Shown here in pieces: positions 1-8,724 of a stretch of DNA of 37,319 bases; within the stretch, counting starts at the first letter, position 1, and each line of letters opens with the position of its first letter. Below the pieces are notes generated by a model. The model was not told the DNA's origin, did no database searches, and was given only the letters and a program-made list of their open reading frames with translations. The position numbers and the translations under genes are program-made. Source of the DNA: an uncultured Senegalimassilia sp. (GTDB lineage Bacteria > Actinomycetota > Coriobacteriia > Coriobacteriales > Eggerthellaceae); the NCBI GenBank assembly GCA_934661765.1, contig CAKUJT010000012.1, forward strand, positions 1 through 37,319, given 5' to 3'.

Positions 1-291
1 CCCATCGAGCTGCGCGTGCTCGAGCACACCGTTTCCGCAGGCGGCGTCCCCGTCGAGCTCACGCTCAAGGAGTTCGACCTGCTGCGCGCACTGCTTCGCA
101 ATGTCGGGCGCGTGCTGTCGCGCGGTCAGCTGCTCGAGGACGTGTGGGGCATGACGTTCGTGGGCGAGACGCGCACCGTCGACGTGCACATCCAAACGCT
201 GCGTCAAAAGCTTTCCGCCGCATGCCCGGGAGCCGATGCCTGCATTAAAACCGTGCGCGGCGTGGGTTACAGCATCAGACAGCCGGAATAG
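1..291 (+). CDS. Response regulator, OmpR/PhoB type, C-terminal part only
   Basis: The frame is open from base 1, so the gene begins upstream and only about 96 residues are visible. They form the winged-helix DNA-binding domain of an OmpR/PhoB-family regulator: the stretch LTLKEFDLLRALLRN, then LSRGQLLEDVWG, then a recognition helix region TRTVDVHIQTLRQKL, ending in the wing VRGVGYSI. The receiver domain with its phospho-acceptor aspartate lies outside the window. The stop codon is 11 bases before the sensor kinase start, so the two form a two-component operon. The family is clear; the regulated genes and the signal cannot be told from this fragment. Confidence 0.9.
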   Translation, partial: PIELRVLEHTVSAGGVPVELTLKEFDLLRALLRNVGRVLSRGQLLEDVWGMTFVGETRTVDVHIQTLRQKLSAACPGADACIKTVRGVGYSIRQPE

Positions 292-302
292 AGGTTTGCC
301 GC

Positions 303-1736
303 ATGAGCCCTTCGCCCGATCACGTTAAAAGCCTCGCCGGTCGCATCTTCACCACCGTTTTGGCGTTTTCCCTGGGAATCCTTTTGGCCTTTTCCGCGGT
401 GATGGTCAGCATCTTCTATTACTCCTACGAGCATGATGCCGAGCAGGCCCTGGTCCAGGAGGCCAGTCGGGCAGCGATGGCCCTTGACGAGGCCCCGGCC
501 GCAGATGTGACCACCATCTTGTCCCAGCAGTTCAGCGGTATCACCCGCTACACGCTTATCAGCGAAAGCGGCCTGGTGCTCTACGATAGCCAGGCAGACG
601 CCGGTCAGATGGACAACCACGCCTCCCGTCCCGAGGTCAGCAAGGCCGCGCGCACGGGTGAGGCGGTGAGCATGCGCTATTCGGAAACTTTAGGCACCGA
701 TACGGTGTATGCCGCCGAGAAGCTCTCCGATGGGCGCATCGTCCGCCTGTCTGAAACCCGTCATTCCTTGTTCGCCTTCTTGGGCGAGATGCTCGTGCCA
801 ACACTGTTCGCGCTCGTGGTCGTCGCCGGATTGGTATTCTTGCTGTCCCGGCTGCTCACGCGCCACATCATGAAGCCTATCGACGCCCTTGACATGGCGG
901 AGCCTTTGGAAAACGACATCTACGGGGAAATGGTGCCGCTGCTCCAGCGCATCGATGATCAGCAGGCGCAGCTCAAGAAGCAGAACAAGGAGCTTGCCGA
1001 AGCCGAAAGCATGCGCCGCGATTTCTCCAGCAACGTCAGCCACGAGATGAAGACGCCGTTGCAGGTGATATCAGGCTACGCCGAGCTCATGAAGAACGAT
1101 ATGGTGCTGCCCGAGGATCGGCAGAAGTTCGCGGGGCTCATCTACGACGAGGCGCAGGCGATGCGCGGCCTTATCAACGACGTGCTCACGCTCTCGAAGC
1201 TCGACGAGAGCGCGTTCGCGCGCGAGGAGCGGCCCATCGACGTGACGTCCGTTGCCCGACGGATGGCCGGACGCTTGGAGTCGTTCGCCGCTGACGAGGG
1301 CGTATCCATCTCCGTGAAGGGCGGGTCCGCCCACATCAACGGTAGCGAGACGCTTGCCGAGGAGATGTTGTACAACCTTATCGAGAACGCGGTGCGCTAC
1401 AACCATGCCGGTGGAAGCGTATCCGTGCGCGTGTCCCAAGGCGCCGCGTCCCCCGATGTCCTGGAGGCGCTGCGTGCCGCCGGGGCGGAGCCGGACCCTG
1501 CGTCGGTCGTCACGGTGCGCGTGAGCGATACCGGGGCGGGCATCCCCGAGGAGATGCGCGACAAGGTGTTCGAGCGGTTCTTCCGCCTGGATAAAAGCCG
1601 TTCGAAGGAAACGGGCGGCACGGGCCTGGGGCTTGCCATCGTCAAACATGCAGTGCAATACCACCATGGCACTATCTGCGTGGAGGGGGAGCAAGGCGAG
1701 GGCACCACGTTCGTGCTCAGGCTTCCTGCGGCGTAG
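303..1736 (+). CDS. Membrane sensor histidine kinase (partner of the upstream regulator)
   Basis: This is a 477-residue sensor kinase. A first membrane helix lies at about residues 15-38 and a second at about 162-183. Between them is an extracytoplasmic sensor region of roughly 120 residues with no recognised ligand motif. A short linker follows, then the dimerisation/phospho-acceptor domain with His247 in SNVSHEMKTPLQ. The ATPase domain shows the N box (NLIENAVRYN, about 358-367), the G1 box DTGAGIP (about 409-415) and the G2 box GGTGLGLAIVKH. The ATPase domain carries an extra loop of about 25 residues around 378-402. Architecture and H box resemble PhoR/VanS-type kinases. It should autophosphorylate and pass phosphate to the regulator encoded just upstream. 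The signal is unknown. Confidence 0.9.
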   Translation: MSPSPDHVKSLAGRIFTTVLAFSLGILLAFSAVMVSIFYYSYEHDAEQALVQEASRAAMALDEAPAADVTTILSQQFSGITRYTLISESGLVLYDSQADAGQMDNHASRPEVSKAARTGEAVSMRYSETLGTDTVYAAEKLSDGRIVRLSETRHSLFAFLGEMLVPTLFALVVVAGLVFLLSRLLTRHIMKPIDALDMAEPLENDIYGEMVPLLQRIDDQQAQLKKQNKELAEAESMRRDFSSNVSHEMKTPLQVISGYAELMKNDMVLPEDRQKFAGLIYDEAQAMRGLINDVLTLSKLDESAFAREERPIDVTSVARRMAGRLESFAADEGVSISVKGGSAHINGSETLAEEMLYNLIENAVRYNHAGGSVSVRVSQGAASPDVLEALRAAGAEPDPASVVTVRVSDTGAGIPEEMRDKVFERFFRLDKSRSKETGGTGLGLAIVKHAVQYHHGTICVEGEQGEGTTFVLRLPAA

Positions 1737-1791
1737 CTGCTTGCCCGGGCGATTGCGGTCTAGATGGCGGGGCGGGCCGGATTTCGGCATG

Positions 1792-1967
1792 AAAAAAGTC
1801 CCACCCCCGGCCGGAAGGATGAACCCACCTCAACAAGGTGGGTGCTCGCAGCTTGCTTCCCGGCTTTCGTGCCAACGGGCGCGAATCTCCGTTTCACTTG
1901 CTATCTTGAGCTCCCTCGGAAATAGCATCGGTCCATCGCAAAAAGTACGGCGACAAGGGTGGAACCT
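1792..1967 (-). ncRNA. ssrS: Probable 6S RNA, divergent from rarA
   Basis: The minus strand here encodes a transcript of about 175 bases that folds like 6S RNA, the regulator that binds RNA polymerase holoenzyme. A closing stem pairs 1957-1965 with 1798-1806 (nine pairs, one G-U) and is followed by six T residues at 1792-1797. The apical arm pairs GCGA/TCGC, CCG/CGG and GCTAT/ATAGC in nested order. The 3' side of the central region carries a strong hairpin, CCCACCT-TGTTG-AGGTGGG, like the small hairpin many 6S RNAs have there. A sigma70-type promoter sits at the right distance. No convincing protein is encoded. Proximity of 6S RNA to rarA is, as I recall, seen in some Firmicutes. A different structured RNA cannot be excluded. 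Confidence 0.68.
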
Positions 1968-1974
1968 GATATCG

Positions 1975-2002
1975 AGTATATGAGACCTCAAGGCAAAGTA
2001 AA
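1975..2002 (-). promoter_or_regulatory. Promoter of the 6S RNA candidate
   Basis: On the minus strand a -10 box TATACT (1975-1980) is preceded after 16 bases by TTTACT (1997-2002), which matches four of six -35 positions. Initiation 5-8 bases downstream would fall on A1970 or A1967, just before the closing stem of the RNA. Confidence 0.55.
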
Positions 2003-2078
2003 GTCTTGACAGAATCGGTGAAGCAGGTGTAGGCAAGCCGTTGCTTTTCGAGCTGGGCGGGGTACCCTGTTTTTTCTC

Positions 2079-2107
2079 TAGGCAAACAAACGTTCGCGTG
2101 CTATCAT
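2079..2107 (+). promoter_or_regulatory. Probable rarA promoter
   Basis: A -35 box TAGGCA (2079-2084) and a -10 box TATCAT (2102-2107) are separated by 17 bases. Transcription would begin near 2114, leaving a short leader of about 23 bases before the rarA start codon. It is divergent from the 6S RNA promoter about 75 bases away. Confidence 0.45.
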
Positions 2108-2136
2108 GGTTTGCCAATCAACAGGCAGGGGTGGTC

Positions 2137-3489
2137 ATGGACACGCTTTTCACGGCAATGGAGAACGAACGCAAGCAGCAGGTGGCGCCGCTGGCGGTGC
2201 GCATGCGCCCGCGAACGCTGGAAGATGTGGTGGGGCAGCAGGACGCTGTGGGCCCGGGCAGCTGGCTGCGCGCGGCCATCGAGCAGGACAACGTCAGCTC
2301 GGTCATCTTGTACGGCCCGGCGGGAACCGGCAAAACCTCCATCGCTCACGTCATCGCCGAATCCACGAAGGCCACGTTCGTGGAGGTGTCAGCCATCGGC
2401 GGCACCGTATCCGACCTGCGCCGGGAAATCGACGCCGCCGAGAAGCGCTTGGCGCTCAACGGCTCGCGCACCATCTTGTTCGTGGACGAGATTCATCGAT
2501 TCAACCGCAGCCAGCAGGATGCGCTTCTCCATGCGGTGGAGAACCGCACCGTGGTGTTGGTGGGCGCCACCACCGAGAACCCGTTCTTCGAAGTGAACTC
2601 CGCGCTGATAAGCCGTTCGCGCGTAGTCGGCCTTAAGGGGCTCTCCGATGGCGATGTGGCGCAGTTGGTCGATCGGGCCGTTGCCGACCCCCGCGGGCTG
2701 GACGGCTTGTATAGGCTCGACCCGGCTGCCCGCAGCGCCATCGTGCTCTTGGCGGGCGGCGACGGCCGCGCATCGCTTACCACCCTTGAGCTTGCGGCGG
2801 GCATGCAGCAGCCCGGCACGCGCGAAAAGCCTGCCGTTATCACGAAGGCGCAGGTGGAAAGCGCTACCCCTCATCGTGCGCTGCCGTATGACAAGAACAA
2901 GGATATGCATTACGACATCATATCCGCGTTCATCAAGTCCATGCGCGGCTCCGATCCCGATGCGGCGCTGTACTGGCTTGCGCGCATGATCGATGGGGGA
3001 GAGGATCCCAAATACATCGCGCGTCGCATGCTCATCCACGCGTCTGAGGACGTTGGCAATGCCGATCCCCAGGCATTGCTGGTGGCTGCGGCCGCGTTCA
3101 AATCAGCGGAGGTCATCGGGTATCCCGAATGCCGCATCAACTTGGCGCAGGCGGCAACCTATATCGCACTCGCGCCGAAAAGCAACGCGTGCGAAGCGGG
3201 CATCGATGCCGCTTTGGCGGAAGTGCGCAACGGGCCCAAGCGCGATGTCCCCGACTATCTCCGCGACAGGCACCGTCCCGGCTCCGAGCAGTACGGTACG
3301 TACAGGTATCCGCATGATTACCCTGCGGGTTGGGTCGATCAGCGCTATCTGCCCAAAGGGCTTGAGCGCGGCTGCTTTTACCATCCCTCCGAGCGCGGTT
3401 GGGAAGCGTATCGAGTGGATGCCGCGGCGCGCGATCGGGCGCAGGCCGCTCAGGCGGCGGCTCGACACGGGCAAAACCCCACGTCTTGA
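2137..3489 (+). CDS. rarA: Replication-associated recombination protein RarA (MgsA), AAA+ ATPase
   Basis: This is a 450-residue AAA+ ATPase of the RarA/MgsA/WRNIP1 family, which acts at stalled replication forks and is related to clamp-loader subunits. Walker A is GPAGTGKTS (residues 60-68), Walker B is ILFVDE (D117, E118) in the family string FVDEIHRFNRSQQDALL, and sensor 1 is VGATTENP. The C-terminal half carries the family's tetramerisation region, including the conserved stretch MLIHASEDVGNADP. The frame is open further upstream, but ATG 2137 fits the family start, has AGGGG a few bases upstream, and lies downstream of the predicted promoter. It is the first gene of a + strand series. The assignment is secure. 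Confidence 0.95.
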   Translation: MDTLFTAMENERKQQVAPLAVRMRPRTLEDVVGQQDAVGPGSWLRAAIEQDNVSSVILYGPAGTGKTSIAHVIAESTKATFVEVSAIGGTVSDLRREIDAAEKRLALNGSRTILFVDEIHRFNRSQQDALLHAVENRTVVLVGATTENPFFEVNSALISRSRVVGLKGLSDGDVAQLVDRAVADPRGLDGLYRLDPAARSAIVLLAGGDGRASLTTLELAAGMQQPGTREKPAVITKAQVESATPHRALPYDKNKDMHYDIISAFIKSMRGSDPDAALYWLARMIDGGEDPKYIARRMLIHASEDVGNADPQALLVAAAAFKSAEVIGYPECRINLAQAATYIALAPKSNACEAGIDAALAEVRNGPKRDVPDYLRDRHRPGSEQYGTYRYPHDYPAGWVDQRYLPKGLERGCFYHPSERGWEAYRVDAAARDRAQAAQAAARHGQNPTS

Positions 3490-3610
3490 TGAAGGTAACC
3501 GCATCGCAACCGCTATGAACGGCGGGTGTAAACGCATGCGTCGGCAGGGTAGAATCCAGGGCCACATGCTATAGTTGGCGGCGTATATGGATATATGAAG
3601 GAGGCGTCTG

Positions 3611-4240
3611 GTGGATTTCGGCGAAGTTATGGGCGTGGTTTTGCCTATCGTGTACGTGGTGCTCGGCGTGGCTTTGGTGTGGTTCGTGATCGAGCTTGTG
3701 ATCACCGTGCGCAAAACGCGTACCACGGTCGACAAGATGAAGGAGCAGCTCGACCCGACGCTTGAAAGCGTGCAACGCATCACGAAGTCGCTTGAGCCCG
3801 CTATGGACAAGGTCGATCCGCTCGTCGATCGCGTGTCTTTGACCGTGGACGCGGCGAATCTCGAGATCATGCGTCTCGATCAGATCTTGGAGGACGTGAG
3901 CGACATCACCGACTCCGCCTCGAATGCGGTGGGCGCGGTCGAGGCCGCCACGAACGCCCCTATGGAGATCATGAACAACGTTACCTCCAAGGTTCGCGAG
4001 AAGCTCAAGTCCAAGCATGCCAGCGATGAGTCGGTCGCCCTTGGCGAGGCGAAGGCGAAAGCCCAGGCCGCTGCATTGGCGGGCGTGCCGGACGAAGAAG
4101 ACGATGCTCAGGATGGCGCCCCCTCCAAGGCCCAGGCAAACGACGATGCGCCCCAGCAGGCCCAGTCCGATGACCAGCCTGAGCAGCCTGAGTACTTCAC
4201 GTATGGTTCCCAGGGCAACGATTCCTCCCAGGAGCGCTAG
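3611..4240 (+). CDS. DUF948-type membrane-anchored coiled-coil protein
   Basis: This is a 209-residue protein with one N-terminal membrane helix (about residues 7-32) and then a long helical stretch rich in spaced hydrophobics and V/D/I repeats (about 33-135), typical of the DUF948 family. The last 70 residues are acidic, with many Q, A, D and E, and are probably disordered. The start is GTG 3611, preceded by a strong GAAGGAGG. It lies 12 bases before the permease gene and is presumably co-transcribed with it. The molecular function of the family is not established; its membrane tether and coiled coil suggest a scaffold or envelope role. Confidence 0.75.
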   Translation: MDFGEVMGVVLPIVYVVLGVALVWFVIELVITVRKTRTTVDKMKEQLDPTLESVQRITKSLEPAMDKVDPLVDRVSLTVDAANLEIMRLDQILEDVSDITDSASNAVGAVEAATNAPMEIMNNVTSKVREKLKSKHASDESVALGEAKAKAQAAALAGVPDEEDDAQDGAPSKAQANDDAPQQAQSDDQPEQPEYFTYGSQGNDSSQER

Positions 4241-4252
4241 GAGCTGGTATCC

Positions 4253-5530
4253 ATGGCCACCAATCCCGATGTTGCGATGGAAAAGGCGCACCGCCGGTTC
4301 CTCATGGTGTGGACCGCAGTGGGCGCCATCCTGCTCACAGGCGCAGCGGTCTACCTCATCAACATCCTCAGCGTCCCGATCGGCATCTTGCTTTGGACGC
4401 TGGTCATCGTGTTCTGCCTGCGCGGCACGGTGAACAAGCTGGAATCCAAGGGTGTGCCGCGCCCGGCGGGAACGGGCATCGCCTATCTGCTCATGTTCGC
4501 CGTGCTGGCGATCGTCAGCTTCCTTATGCTCTCCCCGGCGTTCGGCTTCGGCGAGCAGTTCACCGACTTGGTGCAAAGCATCCCCGGCTACATCAACGAC
4601 TTCATGGGCTGGGCCAACGGCGTGTACGCTCGCTATTCCGATGTGTTCCAGAACAACACGGTGCAAACGTATATGAACGAGGCTTTGTCCTCTATGGGTT
4701 CGGCGGCGTCCGATGTGGCGCGCCAGAGCGCCACGGGCGTGGTCGCCATCGGCGCCGGCGTGGTGAACACGGGTATAGCGATCGGCTTCGCCCTGGTCAT
4801 AGCGTTTTGGATCCTCATCGAGCTTCCTGCGCTCGGTCGCGAGACCATGCGATTGGCAGGCCCTTCCCGTCGCGAGACCATAGATATGCTGCACGTCACG
4901 TTCACGCGCGTTATGGGCGGCTATATCAAGGGCACGCTTATCCAGTGCGGCGTCATCGGGGTGGCGTGCGGCGTGCTGTTCGCCGTCTCGGGCATTCCCA
5001 ATTACGCTGCGCTCGGCATTATCACGGGCATCCTGAACATCATCCCCATCGTGGGTCCGTGGCTCGGCGGCGCGCTTGCGGCGGTGGTGGGCGTGTTCGT
5101 CAGCCCGTGGATCGCCTTGGTCGCGCTGCTCGGCACCATCATCATCCAGCAGGCGGTATACACGTTCATATCCCCGAAGATCATGGCCTCATCGGTGGAT
5201 ATCCATCCAGCGCTCACCCTTATCGCCTTGATGGCGGGCAGCGCGATCGGCGGGGCCATGAGCGGCTTCACCGGCTCGCTTGTGGGCATGCTGGCCTCTA
5301 TTCCCGCCGTGGCGGTCATGAAGTCCGTTTTCGTGTATTATTTCGAGAAGCAAACCGGGCGCCAGCTGGTTGCCGAGGACGGCGTGTTCTTCCAGGGCAC
5401 ACCTCGATCCGACGGATCGCTCGATCCCATCGCCGATGCAACGTCCCCTCATCCGGACGCCTCGGCGGGCTTCTCCCTTCCGAAGGTGGGTCGCTGCAAA
5501 GAGCAACGTCGCAACGAAGGTCGGCAATAG
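4253..5530 (+). CDS. AI-2E family transporter (PerM/YrrI-like permease)
   Basis: This is a 425-residue polytopic membrane protein of the AI-2E transporter superfamily (PerM, YrrI, TqsA relatives). It shows paired N-terminal helices (about residues 20-60), a helix near 75-95, a more polar middle domain, and a cluster of C-terminal helices containing the family hallmark GILNIIPIVGPWLGG and the later PKIMASSVDIHPALTLIAL. The last 70 residues are polar and cytoplasmic. The substrate is unknown; members have been linked to autoinducer-2 export, Na+/H+ exchange or osmolyte transport. The start ATG follows the DUF948 stop by 12 bases. A YrrI-type permease upstream of alaS also occurs, as I recall, in Bacillus. 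Confidence 0.85.
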   Translation: MATNPDVAMEKAHRRFLMVWTAVGAILLTGAAVYLINILSVPIGILLWTLVIVFCLRGTVNKLESKGVPRPAGTGIAYLLMFAVLAIVSFLMLSPAFGFGEQFTDLVQSIPGYINDFMGWANGVYARYSDVFQNNTVQTYMNEALSSMGSAASDVARQSATGVVAIGAGVVNTGIAIGFALVIAFWILIELPALGRETMRLAGPSRRETIDMLHVTFTRVMGGYIKGTLIQCGVIGVACGVLFAVSGIPNYAALGIITGILNIIPIVGPWLGGALAAVVGVFVSPWIALVALLGTIIIQQAVYTFISPKIMASSVDIHPALTLIALMAGSAIGGAMSGFTGSLVGMLASIPAVAVMKSVFVYYFEKQTGRQLVAEDGVFFQGTPRSDGSLDPIADATSPHPDASAGFSLPKVGRCKEQRRNEGRQ

Positions 5531-5579
5531 GGCGCACGCGCGCCGATTTATGGCAAGGCATAGTTAGAAAGACAGGCAC

Positions 5580-8213
5580 ATGGAGTACATGACTAGCGCG
5601 GAGATCCGCGAGAAGTACTTGAAGTTCTTCGAGAGCAAGGGCTGCAAACGCATGCCGTCCTCCTCCCTTATCCCCGATGACCCCTCGCTGCTGCTCACCA
5701 GCGCGGGCATGGTGCAGTTCAAGCCCTACTTCCTTCACCAGAAGGAGCTGGACCCCGCATACATCGGCACCACCACGGTGCAGAAGTGCGTGCGCACCAA
5801 CGACATCGACAACATCGGCGATGCCCGTCACCTGTCGTTCTTCGAGATGCTGGGCAACTTCAGCTTCGGCTGCTACTTCAAGCACGAGATGTGCGCATGG
5901 GCCTTCGAGTTCTCCACGGAGGTGCTCGGCCTTCCGAAGGACAAGCTGTACTTCACCGTGTTCGAGGACGATGACGAGACCATCGAGATCTGGAAGTCGC
6001 TCGGCGTGGCAGAAGACCACATCTCCCGTTTGGGCGAGGATGACAACTTCTGGCGCGCCGGACCTACCGGCCCGTGCGGCCCGTGCTCCGAGATCTACTT
6101 CGACCAGGGCCCCGAGGTGGGCTGCGGCAGCCCCGACTGCAAGCCGGGCTGCGATTGCGATCGCTTCCTGGAGTACTGGAACTGCGTGTTCACCCAGTAC
6201 GACGGCCAGGAGGACGGCACGCTGGCCCCGCTTAAGACCAAGAACATCGATACCGGCATGGGCCTTGAGCGCATGGCCGCCATCATGCAGGGCGTCACGA
6301 ACAACTACGACACCGACGTGCTTCGCAGCCTGGTCGGCGTGGGCGAGCGTTTGGCCGGCGTCGAGTACGGCAAGGACGAGGCTGCCGACCTGTGCCTGCG
6401 CATCATGGCCGACCACAGCCGTTCGGTCACGTTCATGATCGCCGATGGCATCCTGCCCTCCAACGAGGGCCGCGGCTACGTGCTGCGCCGCCTGCTGCGC
6501 CGCGCCGTCATGAAGGGCCATATGCTTGGCCTGGACAAGCCGTTCCTCAACGAGTACGTTGACGAGCTGGTTAAGCTCATGGGCAGCGTGTACCCCGAGG
6601 TCATTGACAACCGCGAGCTCATCCGCGGCATCATCTTGTCCGAGGAGGAGCGTTTCGGCGCCAACCTTCGCCAGGGTCGCGCGTTCCTGTCCGAGTCCCT
6701 CGACAAGCTCGAAGGCACCACGCTTCCCGGCGAGCAGGCGTTCACGCTGCATGACACCTACGGCTTCCCCGTGGACATCACGCGCGAGCTGTGCGAGGAG
6801 CGCGGCGTCGTGGTGGACATGGAGGGCTTCGAGCGTTGCATGGAGGCGCAGCGCGATCGTGCTCGTGCGGCCAACGTCAAGGACGCCGAGGCGGCCTGGT
6901 CCACGTACGGCGGCATCCACGCCGAGCTGCTCAAGGAGCTCGGCGCCACGAAGTTCGTCGGCTATCAGGACCTTTCCGCCCAGGCTACGGTCAGCGCGCT
7001 TATCGCCGACGGCGAGCGCGTGAGCGAGCTGCAGGCCGGTCAGACCGGCGAAGCGGTCCTGGACGTGACCCCGTTCTATGCTGAGATGGGCGGCGAAGTG
7101 GGGGACACGGGCGTCATCGAGGCCGAGGGCGTCAAGGTCCAGGTCGTCGACACGAAGGCTCCCGAGAAGGGCCTCGTCTGCCATGTGGTGAAGGTGCTCG
7201 AGGGCACCCTCTCCCAGGGCGCTGCCGTCACGGCTTCCGTGGATGCAGATCGTCGTGCGCGCGTCACGCGCAACCATACCGCCACTCACATCCTGCACGC
7301 CGCGCTGCGTCAGGTCCTCGGCGAGCATGTCTCCCAGGCCGGCAGCTACGTGGGTCCCGATCGCTTGCGCTTCGACTTCACGCATTTCGCCGCGGTCACG
7401 GCGGAGCAGCTGGCGCAGGTCGAGCGCGTTGCCAACGAGTTCATCATGTCCGCAACGTCAACCAACATCTACGAGACCTCGCTTGACGCGGCCCGCGAAA
7501 GCGGCGTCACCGCGCTGTTCGGCGAGAAGTACGGCGATCAGGTGCGCGTCGTGGAGTGCGGCGGGTTCTCCCGCGAGCTGTGCGGCGGCTGCCATGTCGC
7601 CAACACGGCCGAGATCGGCATCATGAAGATCACGTCCGAAACCAGCGTGGGTGCCAATGTGCGCCGCATCGAGGCCGTCACCAGCTACGGCGCCCTCGAT
7701 TACATCAACAAGGTGGAGGCCGAGCTGAAGGAAACCGCCGAAGAGCTGCGCGTCCCGTTGTTCGACGTGTCCGAGCGCACCGCCGCCAACGTCAAGCAGC
7801 TGCGCGAGTTCCAGAAGAAGGCCAAGCAGACCAAGGGCATCGTGTCCGACGACAACATCACCAAGCTCATCGGCTCCGCCGTGAAGTCCGCTGCCGGCTA
7901 CCCTGTGGTCATCTCCCGCGTGAAGATCGCCGATGCAGGCGGCCTGCGCAACGGCTGGGATGTCTTGTCCGCCCGCATGGCGGAACCCGGCGCATGCGTG
8001 CTCATCGGCGAGAAGGACGGCAAAGCCGTGCTGATGGCAGCTGGCACGCCCGAGGCCGTCGAAGCCGGCTTCGACGCCGGTGCCGTCATCAAGGCCATCG
8101 CCCCCTGCGTGCAGGGCGGCGGCGGCGGCAAGCCGGCCATGGCGCAGGCCGGCGGCAAGAACGCCGCGGGCATCGATGATGCGCTCGAGGCTGCTCGCAA
8201 GATGCTGCTGTAA
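5580..8213 (+). CDS. alaS: Alanine-tRNA ligase
   Basis: This full-length 877-residue class II alanyl-tRNA synthetase charges tRNA-Ala and hydrolyses mischarged Ser/Gly-tRNA. The catalytic domain has the family string RHLSFFEMLGNFSFG, the motif GPTGPCGPCSEIYFD, and motif 3 near GRGYVLRRLLRRA. The editing domain carries the HxxxH metal site at H566/H570 and the CxxxH part at C668/H672. The C-terminal C-Ala domain includes the glycine-rich QGGGGGKP. The start is ATG 5580; a second in-frame ATG three codons later is also possible. No T-box leader was found upstream. A terminator follows the gene. Confidence 0.98.
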   Translation: MEYMTSAEIREKYLKFFESKGCKRMPSSSLIPDDPSLLLTSAGMVQFKPYFLHQKELDPAYIGTTTVQKCVRTNDIDNIGDARHLSFFEMLGNFSFGCYFKHEMCAWAFEFSTEVLGLPKDKLYFTVFEDDDETIEIWKSLGVAEDHISRLGEDDNFWRAGPTGPCGPCSEIYFDQGPEVGCGSPDCKPGCDCDRFLEYWNCVFTQYDGQEDGTLAPLKTKNIDTGMGLERMAAIMQGVTNNYDTDVLRSLVGVGERLAGVEYGKDEAADLCLRIMADHSRSVTFMIADGILPSNEGRGYVLRRLLRRAVMKGHMLGLDKPFLNEYVDELVKLMGSVYPEVIDNRELIRGIILSEEERFGANLRQGRAFLSESLDKLEGTTLPGEQAFTLHDTYGFPVDITRELCEERGVVVDMEGFERCMEAQRDRARAANVKDAEAAWSTYGGIHAELLKELGATKFVGYQDLSAQATVSALIADGERVSELQAGQTGEAVLDVTPFYAEMGGEVGDTGVIEAEGVKVQVVDTKAPEKGLVCHVVKVLEGTLSQGAAVTASVDADRRARVTRNHTATHILHAALRQVLGEHVSQAGSYVGPDRLRFDFTHFAAVTAEQLAQVERVANEFIMSATSTNIYETSLDAARESGVTALFGEKYGDQVRVVECGGFSRELCGGCHVANTAEIGIMKITSETSVGANVRRIEAVTSYGALDYINKVEAELKETAEELRVPLFDVSERTAANVKQLREFQKKAKQTKGIVSDDNITKLIGSAVKSAAGYPVVISRVKIADAGGLRNGWDVLSARMAEPGACVLIGEKDGKAVLMAAGTPEAVEAGFDAGAVIKAIAPCVQGGGGGKPAMAQAGGKNAAGIDDALEAARKMLL

Positions 8214-8230
8214 CTGTTGATGCAGCTTTC

Positions 8231-8263
8231 ACGCCCCGCCGCCCTTGGCTGCGGGGCGTTTTT
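8231..8263 (+). terminator. Intrinsic terminator of alaS
   Basis: A nine-pair GC-rich stem (8231-8239 with 8251-8259) is followed directly by a T-rich tract. It lies 17 bases after the alaS stop codon and separates alaS from the ruvX group. Confidence 0.85.
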
Positions 8264-8296
8264 CTTATCCGTTCGATGCGTAAGGTTAGGTCGATA

Positions 8297-8719
8297 ATGA
8301 GGATTCTTGCACTGGATATCGGTCAGACGCGCATAGGCGTCGCCATCAGCGACCCGCGCGAGCGCGTGGCATCGCCCGTTTGCGTGCTTCCCGCTAACGA
8401 GGTGCTTTCCAACGCGAAAAGCTGGAAGCGCGTGCTCGAGGACTGGGAGCCGGAGCTTATCTTGTCAGGCCTTCCGTACACGCTTTCGGGCGAGGAGGGG
8501 CCTCAGGCAGGTCGTATTCGGGGTGTCGCGGCAAGCATCGGGAAGGCCGCCGGTTTGCCGGTGGAGTTCACCGATGAGCGCCTCAGCTCGCAGGAAGCGA
8601 AGCGCAGTTTGCGTGAAAGCGGCATGTCGGAGCGCGATATGCGCGGCAAGATAGATATGATTGCAGCAAGTGTGTTCCTTCAGGCGTGGCTCGATGCCCG
8701 CCATGCAGGCGAAAGGTAG
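8297..8719 (+). CDS. ruvX: Putative pre-16S rRNA nuclease RuvX/YqgF
   Basis: This 140-residue protein of the YqgF/RuvX family has an RNase H-like fold. In several bacteria the family matures the 5' end of 16S rRNA; a Holliday-junction role has also been proposed. It shows the N-terminal strand motif RILALDIGQTRIGVAISDP with the first catalytic aspartate, the middle GLPYTLSGEEGPQA, and the signature EFTDERLSSQEAKRSLRE. An aspartate near the C-terminus (KIDMIAAS) completes the site. I chose ATG 8297 because family members begin MR-LALD; the frame extends seven codons upstream without better ribosome-binding support. mltG begins five bases downstream, an order also known in Firmicutes. Confidence 0.9.
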   Translation: MRILALDIGQTRIGVAISDPRERVASPVCVLPANEVLSNAKSWKRVLEDWEPELILSGLPYTLSGEEGPQAGRIRGVAASIGKAAGLPVEFTDERLSSQEAKRSLRESGMSERDMRGKIDMIAASVFLQAWLDARHAGER

Positions 8720-8724
8720 TGTAA

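Noticed and set aside
1950..1970. GGGTGGAAC on the + strand resembles the T-box riboswitch core.
   Set aside because: No specifier stem or terminator/antiterminator pair follows on the + strand, and the next gene is rarA, not a synthetase or amino-acid gene. The same bases form the closing stem of the minus-strand RNA, which explains them better.
5316..7385. A minus-strand open frame of nearly 690 codons antisense to the end of the AI-2E permease gene and alaS.
   Set aside because: It is antisense to genes with clear families, has no recognisable motif, and is the usual shadow frame of high-GC coding DNA. The same holds for the long antisense frame over the carboxyltransferase gene (17368-19368).
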